Origin: Verticillium longisporum | Taxonomy: Eukaryota; Ascomycota; Sordariomycetes; Glomerellales; Plectosphaerellaceae | DNA length: 64,000 nucleotides | Assembly: GCA_019188255.1 (NCBI GenBank) | Contig: JAETXT010000001.1 | Coordinates: 1,302,001-1,366,000 of the forward strand | Direction of reading: 5' to 3' | Part shown: one piece after another, positions 1 through 10,057 of the stretch | Layout: every line of letters begins with the position of its first letter | Numbering within the stretch: position 1 is the stretch's first letter | Notes under the pieces: model-generated | Databases searched by the model: none | Seen by the model: only the letters and a program-made list of their open reading frames with translations | Told to the model about the DNA's origin: nothing | Position numbers and translations under genes: made by a program

Positions 1-1098
1 TCATCTTCCACGCTTCGAGATGACGCACCCGTTCCCGATCTGCTGTGTCAGCTAGCGGCCGACGTGCACACTGCGGCTGTCGAAGCATCCCACAAACCCG
101 CCACGGAGGTCTCCACTGAGGACTTGATCGTAGGCGACGTCTTGGGACATATTTACTACTACGTTGTGGAGTGGCCAGAAGCGTGGGAAGTGGCCCGCGA
201 TGACTGGCCTGGCTCCATTACGCTGGTAGCTAAGATTTCTGCCCATGCTTTGCAGATCTGTGCATTAGTCTGGTCCCCCAACGGTCAAGTCTTTGCGACT
301 GGTGCCAATGACAACTATTGCTGCTTGTTCGAGGTCAACAAGATCCTACAACCACAACGACACCAGGGTTCAGTCTCGCCGACGGTACGGAAGCGGAGGC
401 AGTCATCGGAAAGCATCGGCAGTGAGTTGTATGACCTGCTAATACAAAATGAAGGAAGGGATGAAGAGGCATTTCAACTTCTTAGAGACGGTACCAGCAT
501 CCGGACCGTCCGAACCTCGCCTGATGAGGTGCCGCAGTTCGGACCCGGTTCAGAGACGCATCGCTGGATCCACAGCGCCGCCGTCAAGGCGATTGCCTTT
601 TGTCCATGGCAGGACGGCCTCGTTGCGACAGGGGGCGGCTCCAATGACCGATGCATACACTTCTTCCACACCAAGACCGGCACAGCTCTCGCAACCATTG
701 CATGTGCGGCGCAGGTGACATCACTCATATGGTCCACGAACCGGCGTGAGATTGCTGCCACTTTTGGCTATTCACAACCCGAACATCTGTTTCGTATTGC
801 CGTGTTCAGTTGGCCTTCGTGCGAGATGGTCGGCGTGGTCAAGTGGGAAAAGGGCCACAGAGCGCTCAGCGCCATTGCGTACCCTGGCGGTCCCAAGGGA
901 CTGTGTCGTGACCGAGCAAGAGAGCGCCCAGCAGAGGAAGGCGGCATTGTCGTGGCATCGAGCGACAATACCATCAAGTTTCACGAAGTCTGGCAAGCGG
1001 CGAAGAGGGTCATGGTGGGAGGCAAGGGAATGCTAGGAGGAAGTGATATCCTCGAGGGACTTGAGGGCATGTACAAAGAGGGAGATATCATTCGCTAA
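1..1098 (+). CDS. Meiosis-specific APC/C activator, AMA1-like (Cdc20/Fizzy family), 3' part
   Basis: The reading frame is open from the first base of the window to TAA at 1096-1098, so the 5' end lies outside. The visible 365 residues hold WD40 blades: a block with SPNG and FATGANDN near residue 85, an insert rich in R, S and E, then blades with WIHSAAVKAIAFCPW and ATGGGSNDRCIHFF, and a last blade with SSDNTIKFHEVW. The protein ends in Ile-Arg, the IR tail by which Cdc20, Cdh1 and Ama1 dock on the anaphase-promoting complex. These proteins bring substrates to the APC/C ubiquitin ligase in the nucleus. The divergent blades with long inserts fit Ama1/Mfr1, the meiotic member, better than Cdc20 or Cdh1; that assignment is from family knowledge and rests on the C-terminal part only. 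Confidence 0.75.
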   Translation, partial: SSSTLRDDAPVPDLLCQLAADVHTAAVEASHKPATEVSTEDLIVGDVLGHIYYYVVEWPEAWEVARDDWPGSITLVAKISAHALQICALVWSPNGQVFATGANDNYCCLFEVNKILQPQRHQGSVSPTVRKRRQSSESIGSELYDLLIQNEGRDEEAFQLLRDGTSIRTVRTSPDEVPQFGPGSETHRWIHSAAVKAIAFCPWQDGLVATGGGSNDRCIHFFHTKTGTALATIACAAQVTSLIWSTNRREIAATFGYSQPEHLFRIAVFSWPSCEMVGVVKWEKGHRALSAIAYPGGPKGLCRDRARERPAEEGGIVVASSDNTIKFHEVWQAAKRVMVGGKGMLGGSDILEGLEGMYKEGDIIR

Positions 1099-2281
1099 GG
1101 GGTGATGAAGTCGCGTCTCTTTGATCAGATATTCTTTACAGCGCACGCGTACTGAGCCTTGGATGGAGAAGCAAGCTTGTTAGGAGTAAGAATGATATAG
1201 TGTATTCGTACCTGCTCAGCCGCGCTTCCTCTCCGTTGTGTCCTTCTGAAATATACAAAGGCAACCGTCTACTAGCAGACATACACAGGTGAACAGGAGG
1301 CAAGAGTGCAGAGGGTACTTAAGTGTAAATTTCTGAAAACTGGCCGCCAACGAGGAAGGCGGGCTGCCTGGCTAGGAGCTCAGATCAACCCTCGTTGGTG
1401 GGGTGGAGTTTGTTGTGGCATTTATATAGATTCACCTCATAGGCACCACGTTCAATTCCCGCCAGCGCCTATTCCAAAAAAACAAATGACCGACAACTCT
1501 GATTCACCGCGACGCTGATTCACCGCAACCGATGCAGACTCACCGCAACCGATGCAGACTCACCGCAACCGAGCAGACTCACCGCGACCGACGCAGACTC
1601 ACCGCAGCCGAGACGCAGACTCACCGCAGCCGAGACGCAGACTCACCGCGACTGACGACAAGAGATGTAGGTTGGGGCAACAGACGCTGGGGCCCCTTCC
1701 GAACTCTTTTGTATTTCGACCCTGCTGCGAAAGAAGCAAGCAACATGTTATGTTTCACGGCAGGAATAGCATGATGTACAATGTTTGCCGATCCTCGCGC
1801 TCGGGCGAAGAACAGCCTGCCATGTTACTACCATGTATACCTGAGATGCTGAAAACGGCCGACTGGCAGTGTGATATCAAAGACCAAGAAACAAAACAAA
1901 AGATCCCTGCGATGTGCGCCAGACTCCTAGCCATGCTGTGTGTAGGGGATTTGGGGAGGGTAGGATAGGGGGTACGTGTGTATGCTGCGTATAGGGCCAG
2001 GAAACCAGGAGGATTCCAAAACAAGGCCTGCCGCAGGACATGGAAAGAAGGGTGCTGGTGTTATTCCAAAACACAAAAAAAAACAGTTCGAGTCCGAAAA
2101 AAGGGGCCCATGCGAAAGCCTGCTCTCGTCTCTCTCTCAGGGGCGCACGCAGAACGTCTGCGTCCAGCGCCGCCCTTCCACTTTCCCCGTTTCCGCGCAT
2201 TACGTTTCGGCTCTCTGACGTTCGGACTCTTTGAGACGCACGAAGACTGCGTTCTCTTGTCGCAGCATCCAGCACGTCCTC
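1099..2281. other. Intergenic region, convergent 3' ends
   Basis: Spacer between the AMA1-like gene and the 3' end of SYN8. Apart from the minisatellite at 1501-1655 I see no gene. Small open frames here have no recognisable family. Confidence 0.6.
1501..1655. repeat. Minisatellite, about 20 bp unit, eight copies
   Basis: The core TCACCGC recurs at 1504, 1520, 1540, 1560, 1579, 1599, 1621 and 1643, so spacing is 16-22 bp. The unit is roughly GATGCAGACTCACCGCAACC, with later copies reading CAGCCGAGAC. Copies differ by substitutions and 2-bp length changes. It sits between two convergent genes. Confidence 0.85.
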
Positions 2282-3230
2282 TCATTTCAGCACGGCAATG
2301 AGCAGGACGAGGATGATGATGAGGGCGATAATGGTCATCATCTGCTTGCTCTCGCCGGCGGAGCGCGCGACCTTGTTGAGGTTGCGGCGGGCGCGGTCGA
2401 GGCGGCCCTGGTGGCGGTCGGTGGCGGCGTCGACGTCGTCGAGCATGGCGACGTGCGAGTCGAGCTCGCCGCCAATCTGCATGCTGAGCTCGCGCTGGCG
2501 GCCGATGCTCTCGCCGAGGCGGTCGAGGTGGTCGTCCTGCTCGCGCAGCACGCGCGCATGGTAGGCGTGGATCTGCTGGTTGTCGAGGCCGGCGCCGGCT
2601 GTGGCGTCGCGGTGCTCCGTCTCGGACGGCTCGTCGCGGTAGGGCCCGAAGAGCTCGGCCGTCAGCGCCGGGTCGGCGGCCGAGGGGGATGGCGCCGAGT
2701 CGGTGAAGCGGACCGTCTTGGGGATCGTCGAGGAGCTCGAGGGCGAGCGGAGCGTTGTCTTGCGCGGCGGCCCGGCCGTCGCTGCCGTCGCCGACTGGGC
2801 GTGGGCAAAGTCGGGCGAGAGGGAGGGGTCGTTGGGCTGCGTGAGCGTCGAGGTGGTTTCTGGCGTCGGGAAGCCGTGGAACTGGGACGTCAGGTCGGAG
2901 AACTGCTTCTGCAGGGCGGGCAGGGCATCGGCAATGGATTGGGCGCCGCTGGGATGTTTCGTCAGTTCCGGGAGCTCGGGAGGTTTCCCTTCGGGGCAGA
3001 AGGGGGGGGACACGGGAGTGGGACGAGGCTCACCTGGCATCACCTGATTCGGTCTGTCGCCTCTGCTCCTCCTGCAGCGCCTCGAGCCCATCACGAAACT
3101 GGTCGAGGGAGCGCGAGATGTGGCCTTCCTGGGAATCGTCGTCAAGGTTGAGAGACTTGGCGCGTTGGCGCTCCAGCAAGGAGAGCTTGATGTGATCGGC
3201 GAGAAGGAAGAGCTGGTTCGGCTTCGACAT
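2282..3230 (-). CDS. SYN8: Endosomal Qc-SNARE Syn8 (syntaxin-8-like)
   Basis: Two exons, 3034-3230 and 2282-2948, with an 85-bp intron; the junction is in phase and gives 287 residues. The start is MSKPNQLFLLADHIKLSLLE, typical of fungal Syn8. The middle is a Ser/Pro-rich linker. Residues about 189-266 form the SNARE heptads, and 267-287 are a C-terminal membrane anchor ending at the luminal side. Syn8 works with Qa and Qb SNAREs in fusion between late Golgi, endosome and vacuole membranes. By alignment with human syntaxin 8, the zero-layer position (Gln179 there) falls on His231 in the stretch GGELDSHVAMLDD. Whether that is normal in fungal Syn8 I cannot verify here. Confidence 0.88.
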
Positions 3231-3910
3231 GATGACAGCGACCTGGCGTGGGATCACGATACCGGTGGTTGAGAAACAAGGCAATGACGGCAGCGGTCGA
3301 TGATTTTGGATGTGTCGTGGTTCGTCCAGGCAATCATGACAGGCGGGAGAGTTCATGCGGGTGGGAAGCACGACGTCGTGAGTGGATTACGTGGGAGTGG
3401 GGACGGGTCAAGTCGTGCAGGGATCGGCGGCCCGGATGCCCCCGCCACGGCCTAGACCTGGACCACGGCCTGGATTCGACCACGGTGGAACACCACAACA
3501 AGACGTCTACACCACGGCATGCCTGCAGCCTGCTCTCCGCCCAGCACAAGTAGAAGCACGCAGGCAGTTTGAATGACTTATCTCTCAACCGATTGACGCT
3601 CTCTTGGTATCTTTCAAGGATGCCCCCCTAGGAGACAACCCCATCTCAGTCGTCTGCCTGTCCACTTTACCGCCTTCTGTACACATTACGGTTACCAAAA
3701 TCCTCCGCATGGTTGTGCCGCCGCTCCCTTCTTTTTTTTTTCTGTCTCTCCCTTTTTTTGAAGGGGAAAAAAATGAGAGGATGCTCGCGGCCCAGACGCC
3801 ATGCTATGCCCTTGATCTGCGCGCCACCTGTGTCCGCAGGTCCTGCTTGGCTCTGTATTTCGCTTGTTGTATATTCGAGTGCGGCTGTTGCCGCTGCTGC
3901 CTCTCCCCCC
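3231..3910. other. Intergenic region
   Basis: Upstream of SYN8 and downstream of the calcium-dependent carrier, both on the minus strand. The part 3720-3780 is poly-T and poly-A rich. No gene or RNA recognised. Confidence 0.6.
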
Positions 3911-6444
3911 TCACTCCAGACCCAGCATGCGTTTGGAGTTTTCGTACATGACCCAGGTTATGCTGAGGGCGGGCGCAACCTTGAGGAGGTTCGGCGTGAG
4001 ACCCTTGTACATGCCGCGCATGCCTTCGTTCTTCAGCGTCTTCTGCGCCACGTCCCATATGCCCGTGTACGTCGCCGGGTGCATGGCCGTGCCTTGCGTC
4101 TGCAGGCGCGTGCGCAGGACGTTGAGCGGATAGACGACCGTGGCGCCAAACGCGCCGCTCGTCGCACCAATGACGCCCGTGACAATGTTGCCCGGCTTGG
4201 CGTCCTCTTCGTGGATGCCCTGGTACTGGGCGGCGTACTTCTTGTACGACGTCTTGAGGAGCTCAAACGTCCCCATATCGATGGCGCTGTACGGGAACAT
4301 GCCTATCAGGCCCATGGTGACGCCGCGGTAGGCGGAGCGGAAGCCGCCTGCGAGCCACATCTTCTTGGCCGTGTCAATGACGAGGGCGTTGCCTGTTAGC
4401 CCGCCCTGGACAGTGGATGTCTGAAGTCTGCAAGGCTGTCAGGGGGATGCGGGACAAGGGCCATCGAGGGGAGGGTTGGTCATACCTGAACTTTAGGGTA
4501 TCAAGGGGGTAGACGCAGAATCTACCATGTTGTTAGACAGAAGACTCTGTGTTCGTTGTAGTTTATCAGTGGACATACTGTGCGACCATGCCGGCAATGC
4601 CGCCCGCCGTGAACTTGGAGTAAGAGTTGATCCTCTTGGGGTCGTCATGGCCCTCGAGCTTAGCGAGGGCCCTCTTGGCGGCTTCGTAGGACCCAAACTA
4701 GGCGCATGTCAGACGGGCCAAAAAAAAATCAGGATTGACGGCGGGGCAAGACATACCTTGATTGCGCTTTCAGGCATAATTTTGATCACGTTGAGACCGT
4801 TGCCTATGGCCAGTCAGCATACCCGTGCGGCGCATGCAAGAGGTGCGGACCAACGTACCAGCAAACAAGCTGCGCATACCGCCGGCCTGCCAAAGGTCAC
4901 GAAAGGCATCGCCAAAGGGCTTGCCGGCATTGGCCAGGGCGACTAGGGGCCGGCCCTGCTTGAGGGCCGCGAGGGCCGTGTCGGCGCGCGACTTTGTGTT
5001 GACGGGCAGGTAGACCTTGAGACGGTCAAGGGCGCCGTGGCGGTGCGCGAGACACCGCCAGCGACGGCACCGGCAAGGAAGTAGCCTGGATCAGGGATGT
5101 AACTCGTCAGTTTTGTTTTCTTCTGGCGCACCTGAGAGCCTTGGTCCGTTGTGGTCGTCGCCTGGATTGCAGCCTGGCCGAGGCGGAGGGACTTTGCGAT
5201 GGTGGCGCGCTCTTCGGCGTGAGCGGCGTCAAGAGCCGTGACATAGGACTGGAGCACGCTCGACTCCATGTCTTCTCGATTACTTGTGAGGGGGTCTGCT
5301 GGTTGTGATGGCGGTACTGATGAGTCTCGTAATGATGGCGCCGCGAGGCGTTGGTCTTCTGTGGTGGTAGTACTGGATCCCTGCGAGAGGGAAGGCGTGG
5401 AATCTGGTGTTGGCTGCTGCAAGTCGGTGGGCTCGGGGTCGCGGTCCGCAGGGGAGGCAATCCGCAGGATAGACCCAAAGAGAGTTTTGAGAAGGAAGCC
5501 GGTCGTACCTAAGCCTTCAAGTGTTTCCTCCGATACCATCGAGTCGCCCTCGGCAGTGAGGGTGACAATCGACGAGTAGTAGCTGAGGACAGCCTCAAGC
5601 GGCGCATTGCCGTGGTGCACCGGCATAAACAGCAGGAAGTCCCTAATGCAGTGAATCAAGAGGTCAGCCAACTGCGCACAGTATAGGCATAGTGTTGCGC
5701 GTGAATGGGCAAAACGCAGCCTTGCTATTTTCATAGGCATCCACAACACGAGGAGGGCGTTCCACCAGGGTCTCTTCTTATAAGCTCGCAGCCCCCCACG
5801 TCCACGCAGCACGATCACGAAGGCGCCAACAAGGTCTCACGTACCGCCATTCGCCAAAGGTAATATAGCCGTCGTTGTTCAGGTCAATGTCGTTGAAAAA
5901 GGCGTCGAGCTTCCGCATCGGCACAACGAGCCCAGCACGCTTGAAAGCTGCCTGCAGCTCTGCCTTGTCGAGCTTTCCGTTATTGTCCCGATCGATCGAG
6001 TGGAACAGGATCAGAAGCTGCTTTTCGGTCTGCTCAACAAACGTCCGGAACTCTGCAGAAGCGTCTGTCAGCGAAGGACCCCCCCTCCTTGGATTCGGAG
6101 ACACACCAACAAATGTTGGCCTCTCAGGTGAACGCACCTTCATAGTCGATCCGTCCGTCCTCGTTTGTGTCGACCCTAGCCAGGATCTGGCGCATCATCT
6201 CTCCGGCATTTTTCATGGCTACGGCTCGCAAACATCAGCACAGGACAACGAGAGCGAGGAACAAAACAGAGGGCGGCTGACGATGATCAATCCTCTTCAA
6301 TCCCCGCTGCAGGCCCTTGAAGTCAAGGAAGCCCGACTTTTGCGTGTCCAGCTTGGCCCACAGCTCCTCCATGCGCTTGTCACGCTGGTTCTGCGACTCG
6401 ATCCATCCCAGCTCGAGCTCGGATACAAGGCGTGTCACCCCCAT
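3911..6444 (-). CDS. Calcium-binding mitochondrial carrier (ATP-Mg/phosphate type, Sal1/SCaMC-like)
   Basis: Eight exons: 6282-6444, 6138-6218, 5845-6052, 4859-5642, 4757-4803, 4579-4697, 4486-4521 and 3911-4427. Four N-terminal EF-hands are visible (KLDTQKSGFLDF, RVDTNEDGRIDYE, SIDRDNNGKLDKAE, DIDLNNDGYITF), then an acidic/Ser linker and three carrier repeats with the signatures PLDRLK, YPLDTLKFR and YPLNVLRTR. The protein would sit in the inner membrane with its calcium-sensing part in the intermembrane space, exchanging ATP-Mg for phosphate. The first carrier signature is broken: the G run at 5030-5032 has three bases where four are needed, so the frame changes from ATAPL to DRLKVYL. Exon lengths sum to 1955, one short of 652 codons, which supports a single missing base. 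The start is the first ATG ahead of the conserved ESQNQRDKR; an upstream exon cannot be excluded. Confidence 0.85.
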
Positions 6445-7092
6445 CGCAGCGGCGGCATGAGGAGACGACAATGGGCGGGTCGAGGGTCGGAAGTCGACCG
6501 AAGCCTCATGGGGCGCACAGCAAGGCAGGGCAATGTCGTCGGGTCAAGGTCAACAGAGAGCCATAGTGCGTGGCTCGAGGGAGGTCGTTGGCTCGAGAGA
6601 GATCGTTGGCTCGCGAGAGGTCGTCGGGTCGGCGATGTCGATGGCGTCGAAAAGTATCACAAGGGCAGGGACGCCTTTGGATTGAATGCGGTGCGTGTGT
6701 CTATCCTTGGGGGCATGGGGTCACAGCCTCAAAAGGGATTGACGTAGTTTCGCGACGGCGACCAAGAAAAAGCACTCCCGCAATGCCAAGGCCGCAGCCA
6801 CAGCTGTACCCGCGCCTAGTGCCCAATTTGAGCCACATGTCATCACTGCAACCCCCCAAGCCCCTTCTGCTGACCATTCCTGACACGCCTCGAGCACTGC
6901 TTCTACATGTACAGGGCATGAGCCACAGCCTCGTCGGACCCGGCTGCAACGTCCGATTCCGCTGGCCTCCACCAACACCCCCATCATCTTTCGAACCAAC
7001 AAACACCATCCCATCCACACTGCCGCTCGAATCGCCGGACCGAGAGCAGAGGCGCTACGGTCGAATGACTATGTCCACGACGTGACAGTGAC
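6445..7092. promoter_or_regulatory. Divergent promoter region, carrier gene and SSN8
   Basis: Shared upstream region of two divergent genes. It contains an imperfect 18-bp tandem repeat at 6569-6622 and is otherwise featureless to me. No TATA element stands out. Confidence 0.5.
6569..6622. repeat. Imperfect 18-bp tandem repeat, three copies
   Basis: Three successive units resemble CGTTGGCTCGAGAGAGAT, beginning at about 6569, 6586 and 6604. It lies in the divergent promoter between the mitochondrial carrier and SSN8. Confidence 0.7.
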
Positions 7093-8152
7093 ATGGCCGC
7101 CAACTTCTGGGACTCGACCCAGCGGCGATACTGGCAGTTCACCAAGGATGGCCTAGCTACCATGCGCCAGAAGCTCGAGGACGAGAACACCGAGCTCGTC
7201 CAGCTGTTCCCTCTGCCTCAGGTGCGCCATCTGAACATTTACTTCAACCAACGTTTGTCTTTCCCTTGCGCGGCATCTCTCCCCGTAGCTTCTTCTCACT
7301 GGCGAGGCCCTTGACTTATTCGTGTCTGTCCTGTTTCTTCCAGAAATCAACCGGCTCGGCAAGCGTCTAGGTGTCCGCCAGCAGGCCATGGCCACGGCCC
7401 AGGTCTACATCAAGCGCTTCTACACCAAGATTGAGATTCGACGCACCAACGTCTACCTCGTCATCGCGACGGCCGTCTACCTCTCCTGTAAAATGGAGGA
7501 GTGCCCGCAACACATCCGCCTCATCGTCAGCGAGGCCCGCTCGCTGTGGCCCGACTTTGTCTCCCTCGACACGTCCAAGCTCGGCGAGTGCGAGTTCTTC
7601 CTCATCAGGGAGATGAGCTCGCTGCTCATCGTCCACCAGCCCTACCGCACGCTGACCGCCTTCCAGGGCGACCTGGCCCTGACACAGGAGGACACGGCCC
7701 TCGCCTGGTCCATCATCAACGACCACTACATGACCGACCTGCCGCTGCTGTTCCCGCCGCACACGGTCGCGCTGACGGCCATCCTGCTGGCCCTCGTGCT
7801 GCGCCCGTCCTCGGGCATGGCCCAGCCGACGACGACGACGACGTCGGGCATCGCCGCCGCGACGGCCGCGCTGACGCAGTCCCAGGCCGGCCGCGGGCCC
7901 GGCGGCTTCTCGATGCCCGGCGCCGCCCCGACGACGCCGAACCCCGCCGACAAGGAGAAGCAGCCCGAGGCGCGCATCGGCAGGGTGCAGCGCTTCGGCG
8001 CGTGGCTCGCCGAGAGCAACGTCGACATTACGGCCATGGTCGACTGCACGCAGGAGCTCATTTCCTTTTACGAGTGCCACGAGCAGTACCAGGACAAGCT
8101 CACGAGGGAGCAGCTCAACAGGTTCATCAAGGCACGCGGCTTGGACAAATAG
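7093..8152 (+). CDS. SSN8: Cyclin C, RNA polymerase II mediator kinase-module subunit
   Basis: Exons 7093-7252 and 7344-8152 with a 91-bp intron (donor GTTTGT, acceptor TTCCAG) encode 322 residues. The junction restores the family motif QVRHLNIYFNQQINRLGKRL. The N-terminus MAANFWDSTQRRYWQFTKD is the usual SSN8 start, and the cyclin box follows with the stretches YIKRFYTKIEIR and YLSCKMEECPQHIR. Ssn8 pairs with the Cdk8 homologue (Ssn3/Srb10) in the mediator kinase module in the nucleus and modulates Pol II transcription and repression. A low-complexity Thr/Ala/Gly insert lies at nucleotides 7825-7970, between the second cyclin fold helices and the conserved C-terminus. Confidence 0.93.
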
Positions 8153-8845
8153 AAGCGGTCGAGGAGGCGGTGTGCAAGCATGCGCCCCAAGCGTGGAGCA
8201 TGAATTTACCGGGGGAAGGGGGGGGTTGACTGAACTGCTGGTACATTGGTGAACCGCGGCAGGGAATGGATCGGAGCGGCGAGGCGGCGGTCTGCCTGTA
8301 GAACTGGCGGGTAGTAAAGGCTACAAGCAGCGACTGAACACATGACGATGTACATGATAGAAGTATGAATGCAGCATGAATCGAACTAGAGATGACCCTG
8401 AACTCTAGGCCAACGCCTCGAAAGCATGTGAGCGTGACATGTCCCAGGTCACGGCTACCTGTTGCCATGGCGTTGCCTGGGCTCCTTCCCGCGTCGGACG
8501 ATTTATATATCCCCGCCCCTTCCACCACTGTCAACAGGGGCCACAAATACCGTGACGCATGGTGTAGTGGTCCTAGAGGTTGCCCTAAGCAAATACCCAG
8601 ATCGCATGCCTCTATATGCGAGGGCGCGCAGGCCAGAAAGCGCGTGGAGGACTGCGGGTTCGAGGCCGGCGCCCGATGAAGGAGAAATCCTTTTTGTCAT
8701 TTCGTCTTTCAGCACCACTGCAGTGTGTATGCCTATGTAGATGAGAACCTGCCCCATTTGCAGACATGTCTTGTGACGGCAATCCACGGTTTTGATCTTG
8801 TTTGCGAATTGGCTTGACATTTATATACGTCTAGGTAGCTCCTTA
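8153..8845. other. Convergent intergenic region
   Basis: Lies between SSN8 (plus) and the alpha/beta hydrolase (minus), which converge. The candidate Pol III unit at 8502-8695 is its only notable content. Confidence 0.6.
8502..8695 (+). ncRNA. Candidate Pol III-transcribed small RNA or tRNA-derived element
   Basis: In order on the plus strand: a TATA-like block TTTATATAT at 8502-8510, an A-box-like TGGTGTAGTGG at 8560-8570, a B-box-like GGTTCGAGGCC at 8657-8667, and a T5 run at 8691-8695 that could end Pol III transcription. Between the boxes two hairpins can form: TCGCAT with ATGCGA near 8601-8621, and CGCGC with GCGCG near 8628-8647. A tRNA fold fails: the D stem has no partner and no acceptor stem closes around the boxes. 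It could be an unrecognised ncRNA, a tRNA-derived SINE, a tRNA relic, or chance. No family recognised. Confidence 0.3.
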
Positions 8846-10057
8846 TCATGAACATGACTGCGCAGCCTGTATGGACTGCCAATACCTCATGGCAATGCCC
8901 GCGACCTCCCTGCCCCCCGTGATGCCAACCTCATGCCCAGCCCCCTTGACGACCCTCATATCAACCGCATCCTCTCCCAGCACCAGCCTCGCATCCTGCT
9001 CGAGCTCACCGGCCACGATGACAGGGTCCGTCTCGCCCACCACAAAGCACACCCTGCCCCCCTTGAGCCCGTTCTTCTCCCGCCCCGCGCGCCGCTCCTC
9101 CAGGATGCCCCTCAGAGGCGCCCACTCCCCATGGTCCTGGCCGTAGATGGGCGCCCACCGGATGGTGCTCCGATACGCCGGCACGAACCCCGGATGCACC
9201 GCGAGCTGCCACCGTATGACCCGTGCGACCGTCAGCTCGGGCCGCGCAGGGTCGAGCAGCGCATTGTCAAACGTCGCCCCGCCCGTGGCGTCGCTCTCGC
9301 CAGCAACGTCATCGTCGAGGACGGCCTCGGGGTCGACGGGGGCCGGCGGCTCCAGGCGGCGGCGCACGAGCCAGCGCAGCAGCGGCTCGGGGAGCAGGCC
9401 GGTCGAGTACAGCAGGCGGCTGGTGCGGGAGACGTGGCGCGGGCGGACGAGGCCAGCGGGGGCGACGAGGACGAGCGAGCGCAGGGCGTGCGGCACGTGG
9501 CGTGCGAAAGAGGCGGCGATGGCGCCACCGAGTGAGTAGCCGACAAGGTGGAAGGCGTCGGCGCCCGACCAGGGCAGCGGCGACGAGGCGAGGGCGAGGT
9601 GTAGCTGCGTGTTGTAGAGACGCGCGTCGTGCGGCACATCGGTCGGGCTATCGGAGTAGCCACGCCCGAAAAAATCAAAGAGCATGACGCGGTGACCGGC
9701 GTCGGCGAGCGCCCGCGCCATCTCGCCGAGCGCGATGCACGGCGTCCCGATGCCGTGGAGGAGGAGCACCTTCTCGCCCGCGTCAGGGCCCCATTCGTAC
9801 ACGCGCAGTGAGCCGTAGGGCGTTTCGACGTCGCGGCCGCCGGGGAGCAGATCTGGTGGGTACGGCAGCTCATCTCGCTGCAGGGCTGAGAGGGATGGGA
9901 GAACGGTCCATCTCGGCGAGCGGGCCGGCGCGGGAGGCTTCGTCGCGGACGGGTCACGGATGAGGGCTGGGCGAAGATAGAGGTAAGTGGTGAGGCCGAC
10001 AGCGGTAACGGCCACCACGGGGGCGAGCAGGCGGGAGGGCAGATGATCCTTCATCAT
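8846..10057 (-). CDS. Membrane-anchored alpha/beta hydrolase
   Basis: A single exon of 403 residues from ATG at 10055-10057. Residues about 10-28 form one hydrophobic N-terminal segment, probably a signal anchor. The hydrolase core shows the oxyanion motif HGIG at 101-104, the nucleophile elbow GYSLGG at 173-178 (Ser175), and candidates for the acid and base in VVGETDP (Asp344) and GAGHEVG (His375). The triad therefore looks complete. The fold is shared by lipases, esterases and epoxide hydrolases; the sequence does not tell the substrate. The longer upstream frame has no ATG, so the Met-Met pair is the best start. GC-rich third positions are uniform, with no sign of recent transfer. Confidence 0.85.
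   Translation of the reverse strand: MMKDHLPSRLLAPVVAVTAVGLTTYLYLRPALIRDPSATKPPAPARSPRWTVLPSLSALQRDELPYPPDLLPGGRDVETPYGSLRVYEWGPDAGEKVLLLHGIGTPCIALGEMARALADAGHRVMLFDFFGRGYSDSPTDVPHDARLYNTQLHLALASSPLPWSGADAFHLVGYSLGGAIAASFARHVPHALRSLVLVAPAGLVRPRHVSRTSRLLYSTGLLPEPLLRWLVRRRLEPPAPVDPEAVLDDDVAGESDATGGATFDNALLDPARPELTVARVIRWQLAVHPGFVPAYRSTIRWAPIYGQDHGEWAPLRGILEERRAGREKNGLKGGRVCFVVGETDPVIVAGELEQDARLVLGEDAVDMRVVKGAGHEVGITGGREVAGIAMRYWQSIQAAQSCS

Noticed and set aside
2231..3151. 306-codon plus-strand open frame over SYN8
   Set aside because: Antisense shadow; the SNARE motif and membrane anchor are on the minus strand and the spliced product is complete.
8553..8676. tRNA gene with intron at the A-box/B-box pair
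   Set aside because: No acceptor stem closes and the D stem is unpaired; kept only as a possible Pol III element.
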